DNA of 38,454 bases. It comes from Nitrososphaeraceae archaeon (GTDB lineage: Archaea; Thermoproteota; Nitrososphaeria; Nitrososphaerales; Nitrosopumilaceae). The stretch is from positions 1 to 38,454 of the forward strand of contig JAICOU010000008.1 in NCBI GenBank assembly GCA_025930495.1, in the 5' to 3' direction. The notes below the pieces were generated by a model, which was given only the letters and a program-made list of their open reading frames with translations, made no database searches and was not told where the DNA came from. Shown one piece after another: positions 24,210 to 32,231 of this stretch (position 1 is the first letter of the stretch; every line of letters starts with the position of its first letter). The translations under genes and the position numbers were made by a program.

Positions 24210-24632
24210 TTACAATGCAAAATCTTTGAGGCGACGATATTCCATTTTATCCCATGGATATACAATGTATTCACTGCCTTTTGTTTTTTGAGCATATACT
24301 AGTTGTTTTGGATATTTTTTGCCTTGTCTTGCAAATAATGTGGCATATACAAAATTTGAAGGATCAGTTACTTTTGGGATTATTTTTTTAAACGTATCAC
24401 CAGAATCGTAAATGTCATCAACAAAAAGAGAATCAGGAGGAATTTTGTTTTTATCGACAAGTATTGTGTCTATTCCCATATGATCAGCCAATAGCCTTGC
24501 TGGAACTAGCCCTCCACGGCTAATTGTAGAAATACTTGAGAAGTCTTTTGATAATACGGAAATTTTCTTTGAAAGTAATTTAGCCAGTCTTTCAATATCA
24601 GCCCATGTCACATTTTGAGAATCAGTTTTCAT
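24210..24632 (-). CDS. Phosphoribosyltransferase (xanthine-guanine type)
   Basis: 140 residues, type I phosphoribosyltransferase. The PRPP-binding motif is LFVDDIYDSGDTF, and an upstream loop SRGGLVPARLLADHMGI is the other family landmark. Such enzymes transfer ribose-5-phosphate from PRPP to purines (salvage); length and motifs are closest to the Gpt/HPRT-like group. YPWDKMEYR near the C-terminus fits the purine-contacting hood. Exact base preference cannot be told. It starts 30 bases after the end of the DUF6659-like gene on the same strand. Confidence 0.88.
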   Translation of the reverse strand: MKTDSQNVTWADIERLAKLLSKKISVLSKDFSSISTISRGGLVPARLLADHMGIDTILVDKNKIPPDSLFVDDIYDSGDTFKKIIPKVTDPSNFVYATLFARQGKKYPKQLVYAQKTKGSEYIVYPWDKMEYRRLKDFAL

Positions 24633-24662
24633 AATTAATCCACTTTACTAAATTAGAACGAG

Positions 24663-25055
24663 TTAAAAAGTTCCCAGAACAGATTTTTTGAGTGGAGTAA
24701 TAAGTTTAAGAATTTTAAAAGCAATTTTACTAAAATCTGCTTCTTTTTCAGAAGATACTAGCAAAACATCATCATTTGCCAAAGGAAAACTCATTACAAT
24801 TACCTTATCTCTATAAGACATGGAAAAATGAACTTCACCAAACTCCTTATCAAATTCATGCCTCATACGAACTCTAAGCGCAAGTTCCATGAACATCATC
24901 TCATCTTGTTTTTGTGCTTCCAATGCCAGTAGTCCTTTTTTCATACCACCTGCAACAAGATGCCCACGACTATTGATAATTCGACAAGATCTCATCTTAG
25001 GGTCTAGATTTGTAATTTTTTGGCATATTTTTTCTAGTTCTTCAACATTAACCAT
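24663..25055 (-). CDS. DUF6659-like protein, paralogue of the 30602 gene
   Basis: 130 residues of a small alpha/beta protein: MRSCRIINSRGHLVAGGMKKGL, then a helix ending RHEFDKEFGEVHFSMSYRDK, then strands VIVMSFPLANDDVLLVSSEKEA. The order of strands and helices, and the GxLVAGG hairpin, recall roadblock/LC7 or profilin-like sensor folds. A second copy of the family is at 30602-30982. Such proteins are numerous in thaumarchaea, and no function is known to me. No membrane segment. Confidence 0.7.
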   Translation of the reverse strand: MVNVEELEKICQKITNLDPKMRSCRIINSRGHLVAGGMKKGLLALEAQKQDEMMFMELALRVRMRHEFDKEFGEVHFSMSYRDKVIVMSFPLANDDVLLVSSEKEADFSKIAFKILKLITPLKKSVLGTF

Positions 25056-25108
25056 TTGTCTAATTAAACAAGCGATCTATTTATTGAGATCTGTAGTAAT
25101 AGTAAGCC

Positions 25109-25699
25109 GTGGAATCACAATCTCCAAAAGATATCACGGACTATTACAAGCATCTTTCTTTGTTCTGGACAGATATTATCCATCTAATGGCAAGCAAACC
25201 GCAGGCATTGACCTCAATAGGTCCTATGCGCGCATTTGCTTCAAATTCAAAGAAAATCTCAACGGAGTTAATTCAGATTAATGAAAATTTAATGGAGTTT
25301 AACAAACTTGTAACAGAATACTATAAGCAGCTATCAGAAACTTGGAGTGAAGCACAAAAGAAAGTCAATCTTAAAGCACCAGATGTGCCACATGACACAG
25401 AACAGATGGAGTCATTTAAGAGAATATGGATAGATATTTTTGATAATGACTATACAGAATTATTTGATTCAGAAAAGTTTGGAGAAAATTATGGAAAGCT
25501 AGTATCAAAAGAGCTTGAACTTACAAAACATTGGAATAATATTTCAAATGTGATTTTACAGTCAGCAAATTTGCCAAGCAAAGAAGAAATTGATGAAGTG
25601 TATAAAGAAATACATGCTCTGAAAAAAAGAGTGACAAAATTAGAAATTGAATTAAAAAAGAAAAGAGACACAAAAAATGAAGGTAATATAAAAAAATGA
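25109..25699 (+). CDS. phaE: PHA synthase class III subunit PhaE
   Basis: 196 residues from GTG 25109. Helical protein with a PhaE-like layout: a central FNKLVTEYYKQLSETWSEAQKKV and a C-terminal coiled coil (EEIDEVYKEIHALKKRVTKLE). PhaE is the non-catalytic partner needed for class III PHA synthase activity at carbon-storage granules. It overlaps phaC by four bases, which supports the assignment. The protein is shorter than bacterial PhaE, as in haloarchaea. Sequence conservation in this family is low, so the call leans on context. Confidence 0.85.
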   Translation: MESQSPKDITDYYKHLSLFWTDIIHLMASKPQALTSIGPMRAFASNSKKISTELIQINENLMEFNKLVTEYYKQLSETWSEAQKKVNLKAPDVPHDTEQMESFKRIWIDIFDNDYTELFDSEKFGENYGKLVSKELELTKHWNNISNVILQSANLPSKEEIDEVYKEIHALKKRVTKLEIELKKKRDTKNEGNIKK

Positions 25700-26760
25700 A
25701 AAGTGAATCAAAATTTGACCCTAAAATCATGGAGGAGTTGATAAAGTTTGGCAAAAACATTATGGATGCGCCTAAATTAGTTTCAGCCCCAGATGAAATC
25801 AGTCTAGAGGTAACCCCGCACGACATAGTGCAGAAAATAGACAAAACAAGATTATTACATTACAGATCACTTACAGAAAAACAATACAAAACACCATTAT
25901 TGATTTCCTATGCGTTAATTAACAGATATCATATTTTGGATATACAGCCAGAAAAAAGTTGGGTTAGAAATTTACTACTGCAGGGATTTGATGTGTACAT
26001 GCTGGATTGGGGGACACCAACAAGTATGGACAAGTACTTGGATTTTGATGATTATGTTAATGGATATTTAGATAGTAGTGTGGAATTTATCAAAGATGAG
26101 ACATCTACAGAAAAAATATCAGTGCAAGGATACTGCACTGGAGCTACAATAGCAACAGCATACGCATCACTGCATCCAGAAAGTGTGAAAAACTATATTG
26201 CAACAGCACCTGTAATTGATGGGTGGCGAGATACTACAGTAATTAGTAATTTGGCCAAGCATATGGATGTAGATAAAATGGTGGAAATCATAGGGAACAT
26301 GCCTCCTGAATTCATGTATTACTGCTTTTCAGTATTAAAACCATTTGAGCAAGGAATTGAAAAATACGTAAATTTTTTCAAAAACATAGAGAATAAAAAA
26401 TTTGTAGATAATTTCCTAAGAGTAGAAAAATGGTTAGGAGATACACCACCAATACCAGGTGAACTTTTCAGACAATGGATCAAAGACATCTATCAAGATA
26501 ACTTGCTAATTCAAAATAAAATGTATGTTGGTGGAAGCCACATAGATTTGAAAAAAATAGACATGCCATTATTTACACAAGTTGCAGTTGGAGATCATCT
26601 GGTATCGCCAGAATGTAGCATGCCTCTTCATTATGCAGTTGGAAGTGAAGATAAAACGTTAAAGATGTATCCAACAGGCCACGTAGGCATGATTGCTAGC
26701 TCATTATCTCAAAACAAAGTACTCCCAGAGTTAGGGAAATGGCTTGCAGAAAGATCATAA
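25696..26760 (+). CDS. phaC: Class III polyhydroxyalkanoate synthase PhaC
   Basis: 354 residues, the length of class III PhaC. Alpha/beta-hydrolase fold with a lipase-like box in which Cys replaces Ser: QGYCTGA with nucleophile Cys147. Asp300 (AVGDHLVSPE) and His329 (TGHVGM) complete the triad. The motif DVYMLDWGTP near residue 100 is also typical. It polymerises (R)-3-hydroxyacyl-CoA to PHA, a carbon store. Overlaps phaE by four bases; convergent with two phasin-like genes, forming a small PHA locus. Confidence 0.95.
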   Translation: MKSESKFDPKIMEELIKFGKNIMDAPKLVSAPDEISLEVTPHDIVQKIDKTRLLHYRSLTEKQYKTPLLISYALINRYHILDIQPEKSWVRNLLLQGFDVYMLDWGTPTSMDKYLDFDDYVNGYLDSSVEFIKDETSTEKISVQGYCTGATIATAYASLHPESVKNYIATAPVIDGWRDTTVISNLAKHMDVDKMVEIIGNMPPEFMYYCFSVLKPFEQGIEKYVNFFKNIENKKFVDNFLRVEKWLGDTPPIPGELFRQWIKDIYQDNLLIQNKMYVGGSHIDLKKIDMPLFTQVAVGDHLVSPECSMPLHYAVGSEDKTLKMYPTGHVGMIASSLSQNKVLPELGKWLAERS

Positions 26761-26782
26761 AATAAAAAATAAAATTTTACCA

Positions 26783-27208
26783 CTAGTTGTTCTTTGTGGT
26801 GAATGCGGAGATCCAGGACTGTAGAATATTTCTGTTTAGATCAGCAAATGATTTTGCATTGTTATTGAATGTTTTGATGTTTTGTTGTGTTGCATCAATT
26901 GTTGCAAGTGTTATTTGATTCTGTATTGAAGCTGCTTTAACAAATTCTTCTGTAGTATCATGAATTACTTTGAGGGTTGTTTGTGGAATGTTAGTTGCAA
27001 TACCTGCTTTCTTTGCATATTCTTTTTGTAGTGTGATTGTAGAATCAACAATGTTTTCATATGCTTGTAGGTATTCTTGCTGAACATTAGTAATTGACTG
27101 ATGATACTGTGGTACTGAATGTCTAATACCAGAGAATATTTTGTCTACGTTTTCCTGATAAACTGAAAACATATCTTTAGTTTCTGGTGTCTGTTCGTTT
27201 TTACTCAT
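26783..27208 (-). CDS. Phasin-like granule-associated protein
   Basis: 141 residues, almost all helix, rich in Gln, Asn and Thr (NVQQEYLQAYENIVDSTITL; ATQQNIKTFNNNAKSFADL), no cysteine and no signal peptide. This is the composition and length of phasins, which coat PHA granules. It is next to phaEC and overlaps the upstream AbrB-phasin gene by four bases. Its start has a full AAGGAGGTG Shine-Dalgarno, placed inside the last codons of the upstream gene. Homology is not shown directly, so the role rests on context and composition. Confidence 0.7.
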   Translation of the reverse strand: MSKNEQTPETKDMFSVYQENVDKIFSGIRHSVPQYHQSITNVQQEYLQAYENIVDSTITLQKEYAKKAGIATNIPQTTLKVIHDTTEEFVKAASIQNQITLATIDATQQNIKTFNNNAKSFADLNRNILQSWISAFTTKNN

Positions 27209-27630
27209 TGTTTCACCTCCTTATTTTTTGATTTTTTTGCGATTGGAAGTACTATAACTTGAACCAAGTCGCCTTCTCCTAATCCAAGTGCATTACGTTC
27301 TGCCTCTGGAATAGAAATTCTGCCATTGCTACTAACAGTTGTTTTGTAAGCGCCCCAATTCATAAAAGATGGGAGCATTTGGCCAATCTGAAACATTGTT
27401 TCCATGCTTTTGTTTTGCATTGAAGACATGGTCTTCATTAAATCAGATTGAGCATTTCTTGTGTTATCAGATACTTCTCGTAGAGTTTCTAAAGGATTGA
27501 ATGTTTGAGTATTCTGGTTTGTCATCAATAAGCCAAAATTTTTCATAAATTCAGCTTGTGCACGACCATTTTTTTGAATCCAATCTTTGAACATCTCTGA
27601 AGGATTAAACTGGTTATAATTACCGCTCAT
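27205..27630 (-). CDS. Phasin-like helical protein with C-terminal AbrB/SpoVT swapped-hairpin domain
   Basis: 141 residues in two parts. Residues 1-90 form phasin-like helices (SEMFKDWIQKNGRAQAEFM; STQLM-type Met/Gln-rich helices). Residues about 94-133 match the AbrB/SpoVT swapped-hairpin domain (TTVSSNGRISIPEAERNALG, then LGEGDLVQVIVLPI). In haloarchaea the AbrB-like PhaR and the phasin PhaP are separate neighbours of phaEC; here both features are in one chain. It might bind granules and DNA and so regulate the locus in response to polymer, as PhaR does. Leaderless start is indicated by the TATA box at 27652-27660. Confidence 0.75.
   Translation of the reverse strand: MSGNYNQFNPSEMFKDWIQKNGRAQAEFMKNFGLLMTNQNTQTFNPLETLREVSDNTRNAQSDLMKTMSSMQNKSMETMFQIGQMLPSFMNWGAYKTTVSSNGRISIPEAERNALGLGEGDLVQVIVLPIAKKSKNKEVKQ
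27215..27227 (-). promoter_or_regulatory. Full Shine-Dalgarno site of the phasin gene
   Basis: On the minus strand AAGGAGGTG lies five bases (AAACA) before the ATG at 27208. It pairs over nine bases with the 16S 3' end found at 37905-37913. The site is within the coding sequence of the upstream gene (codons for Lys-Glu-Val), which explains how the second gene of this pair is translated. Confidence 0.7.
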
Positions 27631-27651
27631 TGGTAATAGTAGGAATTAAGT

Positions 27652-27660
27652 GGTATATAA
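27652..27660 (-). promoter_or_regulatory. TATA box of the phasin operon
   Basis: Minus-strand TTATATACC is centred about 26 bases upstream of the ATG at 27630, so transcription should start at or beside the start codon (leaderless). No Shine-Dalgarno sequence precedes this gene, in agreement. Confidence 0.5.
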
Positions 27661-27666
27661 GTAGAG

Positions 27667-28461
27667 CTAGCGACATGAAAGAAAATCTAAAACTATAGAT
27701 GAAAATGTATCTGGGTCTTGGACATATGGAGTATGGCCACAGCCATCCATTCTATAAAATCGACAATCTTTGATAGAAGATGCAAAACTTTCTGCATACT
27801 GAATTGGAATGACTGGATCCTTAGAACCCCAAATTATCAGTGTAGGACTGTGAATGGTATGCAGTTTAGTTGTAATGACTTCAGAATTTTTCAATCCTAA
27901 AACGGTAGACATGAAGGCCAATTTTGCATTTGGCAATTGCATTCTCTCAACAAATCCACGAACAATTCTATCATCAACTTGATTGCCAGAAGATTCCATC
28001 ATCTCAAATACATTTTTAGCACTTTGTTCATTTGGATACAATGCAGCCATTATGTAAGCATCCAATGCAGGTGTAGATTGTTTCATTGCACCTGCAGGAG
28101 ATACAAGAATTAATTTTTCTACATTATTGGGATGTGCAGACGCATATTCTGCAGCTATTTGACCACCTAAAGAAGAACCGATTACATTTGGACGTTTAAT
28201 TCCTAGTGCATCAAAAAATTTTCCAAGAAATGCTGAAAAGAAATCAGGAGTATAGTCCACAATCGGTTTATCGCTGTAGCCAAATCCAATCAGATCAGGA
28301 ACTATCACATGATAATGTTTTGCAAATTTAGGAATTACATTATTCCATCGTTCTGCAGATGCTCCCAATCCATGAACTAGCACTAGAATATTTTTAGAGT
28401 CTCCAGACTCTAGATAACGGATCTTATTTCCATCCACTTGAATAAAACTTTCTTGCACCAT
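27667..28461 (-). CDS. Alpha/beta hydrolase (serine), PHA-locus neighbour
   Basis: 264 residues with a complete alpha/beta-hydrolase triad: oxyanion region LVHGLGASAERWNN (about 29-42), nucleophile elbow GSSLGGQ (Ser about residue 96), Asp in IWGSKDPVIP (about residue 212) and His in CGHTPYVQDP (about residue 240). Soluble, no signal peptide. It lies beside the PHA genes on the same strand as the phasins, so a PHA or 3-hydroxyacyl ester/thioester hydrolase is an attractive guess, but generic esterases of this family are common. It shares its lipase signature with the hydrolase at 9944-10696 but is otherwise different. Confidence 0.8.
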   Translation of the reverse strand: MVQESFIQVDGNKIRYLESGDSKNILVLVHGLGASAERWNNVIPKFAKHYHVIVPDLIGFGYSDKPIVDYTPDFFSAFLGKFFDALGIKRPNVIGSSLGGQIAAEYASAHPNNVEKLILVSPAGAMKQSTPALDAYIMAALYPNEQSAKNVFEMMESSGNQVDDRIVRGFVERMQLPNAKLAFMSTVLGLKNSEVITTKLHTIHSPTLIIWGSKDPVIPIQYAESFASSIKDCRFYRMDGCGHTPYVQDPDTFSSIVLDFLSCR

Positions 28462-28591
28462 TTTAGCGTCAATTATTTAGCTAGTTAAGTTTAGTTACTA
28501 CTACCGATCAGTTGTTTTTATTACTTTTCTAAATTTTCACGCATACGATAAGAGAGACTATGTTTTTTAAGATCTAGATAGAAAACATATT

Positions 28592-29026
28592 ATGATAAAT
28601 AAAAAAATCAGTAAAATCCTAGTTCCATTGGATGGTTCAAAAAATTCTATGCGGGCACTTGAAATGGCCATATCCATGGCAAGGCAATTCAGATCTACGA
28701 TTACCGGTGCCTACTCGATTAACATACAGCCACATTCAGAATTTCATGGAGTGGGCTCGGTGAATAAAGAATGGAATAATGAAATTAAAAAAATGATGAA
28801 CAACGCCAAAACATTATCAGCACAAAACGGCATAGTATTCAAAGAAAAACTGATGCGTGGAGATATAGGATATAATCTCATAAAATTGGCTCACGACAAA
28901 AAAGAAAACTTTAATCTAATTGTGATGGGTTCGCGAGGAAGAAGTGCGGTAAGAGAGTTATTTTTGGGTAGTGTTTCAAACTATGTTATTCACTCATCAA
29001 AAATTCCAGTACTTATTGTAAAATAA
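28592..29026 (+). CDS. Universal stress protein (UspA family)
   Basis: 144 residues, one Usp domain. The start reads KILVPLDGSKNSMRALEMAI, and the ATP-binding motif G-x2-G-x9-G-S is complete in MGSRGRSAVRELFLGSVSNY near the C-terminus, so it should be an ATP-binding form. Ends in IPVLIVK as usual. Cytoplasmic; role in stress not defined. Converges with msrA, with two bases between the stops. Confidence 0.92.
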   Translation: MINKKISKILVPLDGSKNSMRALEMAISMARQFRSTITGAYSINIQPHSEFHGVGSVNKEWNNEIKKMMNNAKTLSAQNGIVFKEKLMRGDIGYNLIKLAHDKKENFNLIVMGSRGRSAVRELFLGSVSNYVIHSSKIPVLIVK

Positions 29027-29028
29027 TT

Positions 29029-29484
29029 TTAAGATAGTCCGTGTTTCTGAAAATATTTTTGATGATATTCTTCAGCTTTGTAAAATTCCGGAGCTGGAAT
29101 AATTTCAGTTACAATACGTTTCTGAAATTTTCCTGATTTTTCTAGTTTTTCTTTGGATTCTTGTGCAATTTTTTTTTGTTCTTCATCATGAAAAAAGATT
29201 GCAGAACGATATTGATTCCCAACATCAGGTCCTTGTCGATTTAGTGATGTAGGATCATGGTTACTCCAAAATATTTTGAGTAATTCATCATAAGAGATCT
29301 CATTTGGATCATATTCTACTTGTACTGCTTCGGCATGACCAGTTGCATCAGTACAGACTTCCTCATAAGTTGGATGTGCCAATTTGCCTCCAATGTAACC
29401 TACTTGTGTTGATTTCACACCCTTGGTTTTACGAAGCAAGTCTTCAACATGCCAAAAACATCCTGCACCAAATGTTGCTTTCAT
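29029..29484 (-). CDS. msrA: Peptide methionine sulfoxide reductase MsrA
   Basis: 151 residues. It reduces the S-form of methionine sulfoxide in proteins. The catalytic site GAGCFWHVE holds Cys9; further hallmarks are [26 protein letters not shown] and [23 protein letters not shown]. Apart from Cys9 only Cys43 is present; the C-terminal resolving cysteines of the E. coli enzyme are missing, so recycling may use Cys43 or an external thiol. Ends in [13 protein letters not shown] as typical. Confidence 0.95.
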   Translation of the reverse strand: MKATFGAGCFWHVEDLLRKTKGVKSTQVGYIGGKLAHPTYEEVCTDATGHAEAVQVEYDPNEISYDELLKIFWSNHDPTSLNRQGPDVGNQYRSAIFFHDEEQKKIAQESKEKLEKSGKFQKRIVTEIIPAPEFYKAEEYHQKYFQKHGLS

Positions 29485-29561
29485 GATTTTAGTAATAATT
29501 CTATCAAATTAAAACTATTTGATCAATAGTATAAGAAAACAAAAGATTGTTTCCAAATTAA

Positions 29562-30548
29562 CTAGTTAATTTCAATGATTTGTTCTTCAATTAGATATTC
29601 TAAAGAATTTACAAATTCTTTTTGTGAAATCAAATCATTTGCCCACCAATCAGCATTGTTTCGTATCCAATTTGGAATACTAGATACAGAGTTTTCTTCA
29701 GAATACTGTAAATTTGGAATTATAATTATGTGATGTTCTAACATAAAATCCAATCCTGAAATAAATTCAGAATCAGACATGTCGCCTGTGGCCCACAATT
29801 CAGCATATGTCTTAATCCAATCAGGAATGTAAGTGGAAAAACCTAAAATATCATAGATGGATTGTTTATGAAATTGAGAATCAAACCAAGACTTGTAGCT
29901 TGGTTCATTGTGATATCTGTCAATGTAATATTGTGGAGAACGATCTAGAGAAGGAAAGTTTTGCACATGTGTTGGTTTGTATCCAACAACATCCTGTATT
30001 AAATAATTAGGAAATTGAGAATCAAACCAAGACTTGTAGCTTGGTTCATTGTGATATCTGTCAATGTAATATTGTGGAGAACGATCTAGAGAAGGAAAAT
30101 CAGGTATTTGCATTTTAGGATTTTCAATAAATGATTCGTCAGGATTGCCAATAGCATCAATAGTATCAACAGAGGCATCATCAGAATTTGCAGATGATTT
30201 TTGATAAGAAAATGTTTTTTCAAGATTTTCACCGTATGATATTTTGATTGTGTAAGTACCATCTTCAGACCACGTAGGACCACCCACATGAAATGTAGTA
30301 GAAAATGAACCATCTGATTTTGGCAATACGTTTGCAATTCCAGCAAGACCGGTTCCACCAGGGGTAATTATTTGCAGTATTACAGAAGGAATTGTAGCGT
30401 CATAGTTTACAGTACCTGAAATTGTGAGAGTATCGCCGTCATGATATATTGATTTATCTATAGAAAAATTTTGGACAGATCCAAACACAGAAACAAAACT
30501 ACCAGATACAAATAAAATTGAAAATAAAATTAGAAATGACCTATACAA
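29562..30548 (-). CDS. Secreted repeat protein with Ig-like domain and WW repeats
   Basis: 328 residues. A signal peptide (SFLILFSILFVSGSFVSVFG) is followed by a beta-sandwich domain (about 25-120; IYHDGDTLTISGTVNYDA, GTYTIKISYG) like those of other thaumarchaeal surface proteins. Next come two copies of a 47-residue unit (FPSLDRSPQYYIDRYHNEPS and so on), identical over 29 residues, and two ~38-residue WW-type repeats at the C-terminus (IPDWIKTYAELWATGDMSDS and IPNWIRNNADWWANDLISQ). No catalytic motif. Probably an envelope or matrix protein. The same C-terminal repeat is in the proteins at 21339 and 31142. Confidence 0.7.
   Translation of the reverse strand: MYRSFLILFSILFVSGSFVSVFGSVQNFSIDKSIYHDGDTLTISGTVNYDATIPSVILQIITPGGTGLAGIANVLPKSDGSFSTTFHVGGPTWSEDGTYTIKISYGENLEKTFSYQKSSANSDDASVDTIDAIGNPDESFIENPKMQIPDFPSLDRSPQYYIDRYHNEPSYKSWFDSQFPNYLIQDVVGYKPTHVQNFPSLDRSPQYYIDRYHNEPSYKSWFDSQFHKQSIYDILGFSTYIPDWIKTYAELWATGDMSDSEFISGLDFMLEHHIIIIPNLQYSEENSVSSIPNWIRNNADWWANDLISQKEFVNSLEYLIEEQIIEIN
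29870..29957 (-). repeat. 88-bp perfect direct repeat, copy 1
   Basis: Bases 29870-29957 and 30011-30098 are identical over 88 positions by eye, with 141 bases from start to start (47 codons, in frame). They encode the repeated FPSLDRSPQYY...WFDSQF block of the secreted protein. The perfect DNA identity implies a recent duplication or ongoing conversion. Confidence 0.85.
30011..30098 (-). repeat. 88-bp perfect direct repeat, copy 2
   Basis: Second copy of the repeat at 29870-29957, in the same frame of the same gene. The 53 bases between the copies differ from the flank after the other copy. Confidence 0.85.
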
Positions 30549-30601
30549 CGCAAGAACAAAAAATTAAGGCATATTAAAGAATTTGCCAGATAACAGTAAT
30601 T

Positions 30602-30982
30602 CTAATTAACGTTGGTAAAAATTTTAACTACCTTCTTAGCCAAATTTTCAATATTAGCAGAAGGTTCTGCAGAGATCAAAAGAAGAATTTGTGTAATTGG
30701 AAATGGAAAACTCACCAGTACTGCCTTATCTCGTCTTGCTGCAAGGTAATTAATTGGGCCCAAGCTTTCGTCATACTCTTTTCTAATAGAAGCTTTTGAT
30801 ACAAATTCCAAAAATGAGTGTAATCTAGTTTCATCTCCCTCATGAGGTACAAGCCCTTCTTTAAAACCACCAGCTATTAACTTTCCATTTTTATCTACAA
30901 TTCCTGCAAATCTAATTTCGGATTCTTTGAGAATCTGTGAACATTTTTCATTGTAAAGGGCAGTGTTATTTTGAGCAGACAA
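30602..30982 (-). CDS. DUF6659-like protein, paralogue of the 24663 gene
   Basis: 126 residues with the same layout as the 24663-25055 product: a hairpin FAGIVDKNGKLIAGGFKEGL, a helix with SIRKEYDESLGPINYLAARRDK, then VLVSFPFPITQILLLISAEP. Sequence identity is modest but the order and spacing of the GKLIAGG, RKEYD and RRDKAVLVSFP motifs are the same. A roadblock/profilin-like fold is my guess. Divergent from the secreted protein gene at 31142, with an inverted repeat between them. Confidence 0.65.
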   Translation of the reverse strand: MSAQNNTALYNEKCSQILKESEIRFAGIVDKNGKLIAGGFKEGLVPHEGDETRLHSFLEFVSKASIRKEYDESLGPINYLAARRDKAVLVSFPFPITQILLLISAEPSANIENLAKKVVKIFTNVN

Positions 30983-31058
30983 TGGAGTACAGTCAATATA
31001 TCAAAAATAAAAACTTAGCCAATGATACAATATTGATCAAATTTGTTGGAATCATGTT

Positions 31059-31074
31059 TGGAATTGAAATTCCA
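31059..31074. repeat. Short inverted repeat in a divergent intergenic region
   Basis: TGGAATT-GA-AATTCCA, seven-base perfect arms. It lies between the minus-strand DUF6659 gene (start 30982) and the plus-strand secreted protein (start 31142), about 68 bases before the latter. Candidate operator; could be chance in AT-rich DNA. Confidence 0.3.
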
Positions 31075-31141
31075 CATTGGTCATCAAGTTAAGAGAATTT
31101 CTACAAGTAATTAATAAGGAAAAAAATAGAAATAGAATTCA

Positions 31142-32230
31142 ATGAGATTGCCAATATTGATGCTCCTAATAATGGGAGCAGTAGCTGGGGCAATTGGAGT
31201 TCCCAGTGTATTTGCACATGATCCAGATTTTGAGGTAAAGACAACAAAAGACATTCTAAAATTTTGTGAGTTTTTTTATGACGAATATGTTTTCATGGGG
31301 GTAGAAACGCTTGCAGAACAACATCAAAACTATCCAAATCTTAGAGCATGTGTGATTTTGTATAATCATGTAGCTTGGAAGAGCACACATCCAGGAAGAG
31401 ATATTGTGTTAATTGCAGAGATTGAAAAATATCTTGGCGATGCAAGATACATCAAAGACAGACATATGGAAATTTCTGATATTATGCCAGAATGGATAAA
31501 AAACGATGCAAAAATGTGGATGCAAGGGAAAATCACAGATTCACGATTTGCATATGGAATAAGAGTAATGCTAGAAGCTCATCTTCTAAATCCATCTTTG
31601 AATAATATGGATAGGAATTGCAATGAGAATAAACTGTGTATTGTAAAATCAGATTTTATGAAATATTCATACTCTAACAAATACGGTCAAGATATTACAG
31701 AAAGATACACTGTAGATTCAATTAGTGATGATGAAATTTTAATAAAAACAGAAAAAATTTCAAGAGAGGGAAAAGAGATCTGGACAATTAACATTGACAG
31801 TCAAGGCACAGTTCCAACAAATAAGAAATGTTGTGTAATAGACAAATTCATATTTTTAACTCCGATTAATTTTGGCGACATGGTCACATCAGATTTAAAA
31901 GTAATAGGTGAAACAACATATGAATTCAAGAGTAACGCACATCAAGTATGGATTGCACAAAATTTAGAAAAGCAAGATACAGTAATTATAGATAAAAAAA
32001 CAGGGCTTGTGTTTTCAGATAGCCATAAAGAAACAGATATTGTTACTAAATGGGAAAAAATAGAATTAACAGACACTAATGTTTTTGAGAAAAAATATCT
32101 AACACACGAACTTGTCATACCAAAATGGTTCAAGACAACCACAATGTGGCTAATAGATGACTTAATTTCAGAATCAGAATATCTAAACGCAACAGAAAAT
32201 TTATTGGAGCAAGGAATTCTACGTGTATAA
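31142..32230 (+). CDS. Secreted protein with two WW-type repeats
   Basis: 362 residues. Signal peptide MRLPILMLLIMGAVAGAIG ending at VFA (residue 25). One WW-type repeat lies near residues 116-155 (IMPEWIKNDAKMWMQGKITDS) and a diverged one at the C-terminus (IPKWFKTTTMWLIDDLISES). Between them is a beta-rich region (about 160-320) with Cys residues (RNCNENKLCIVK, NKKCCVIDK) that could form disulfides outside the cell. No enzyme motif. The stop is followed two bases later by the end of the convergent methyltransferase gene. Confidence 0.7.
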   Translation: MRLPILMLLIMGAVAGAIGVPSVFAHDPDFEVKTTKDILKFCEFFYDEYVFMGVETLAEQHQNYPNLRACVILYNHVAWKSTHPGRDIVLIAEIEKYLGDARYIKDRHMEISDIMPEWIKNDAKMWMQGKITDSRFAYGIRVMLEAHLLNPSLNNMDRNCNENKLCIVKSDFMKYSYSNKYGQDITERYTVDSISDDEILIKTEKISREGKEIWTINIDSQGTVPTNKKCCVIDKFIFLTPINFGDMVTSDLKVIGETTYEFKSNAHQVWIAQNLEKQDTVIIDKKTGLVFSDSHKETDIVTKWEKIELTDTNVFEKKYLTHELVIPKWFKTTTMWLIDDLISESEYLNATENLLEQGILRV

Positions 32231-32231
32231 T

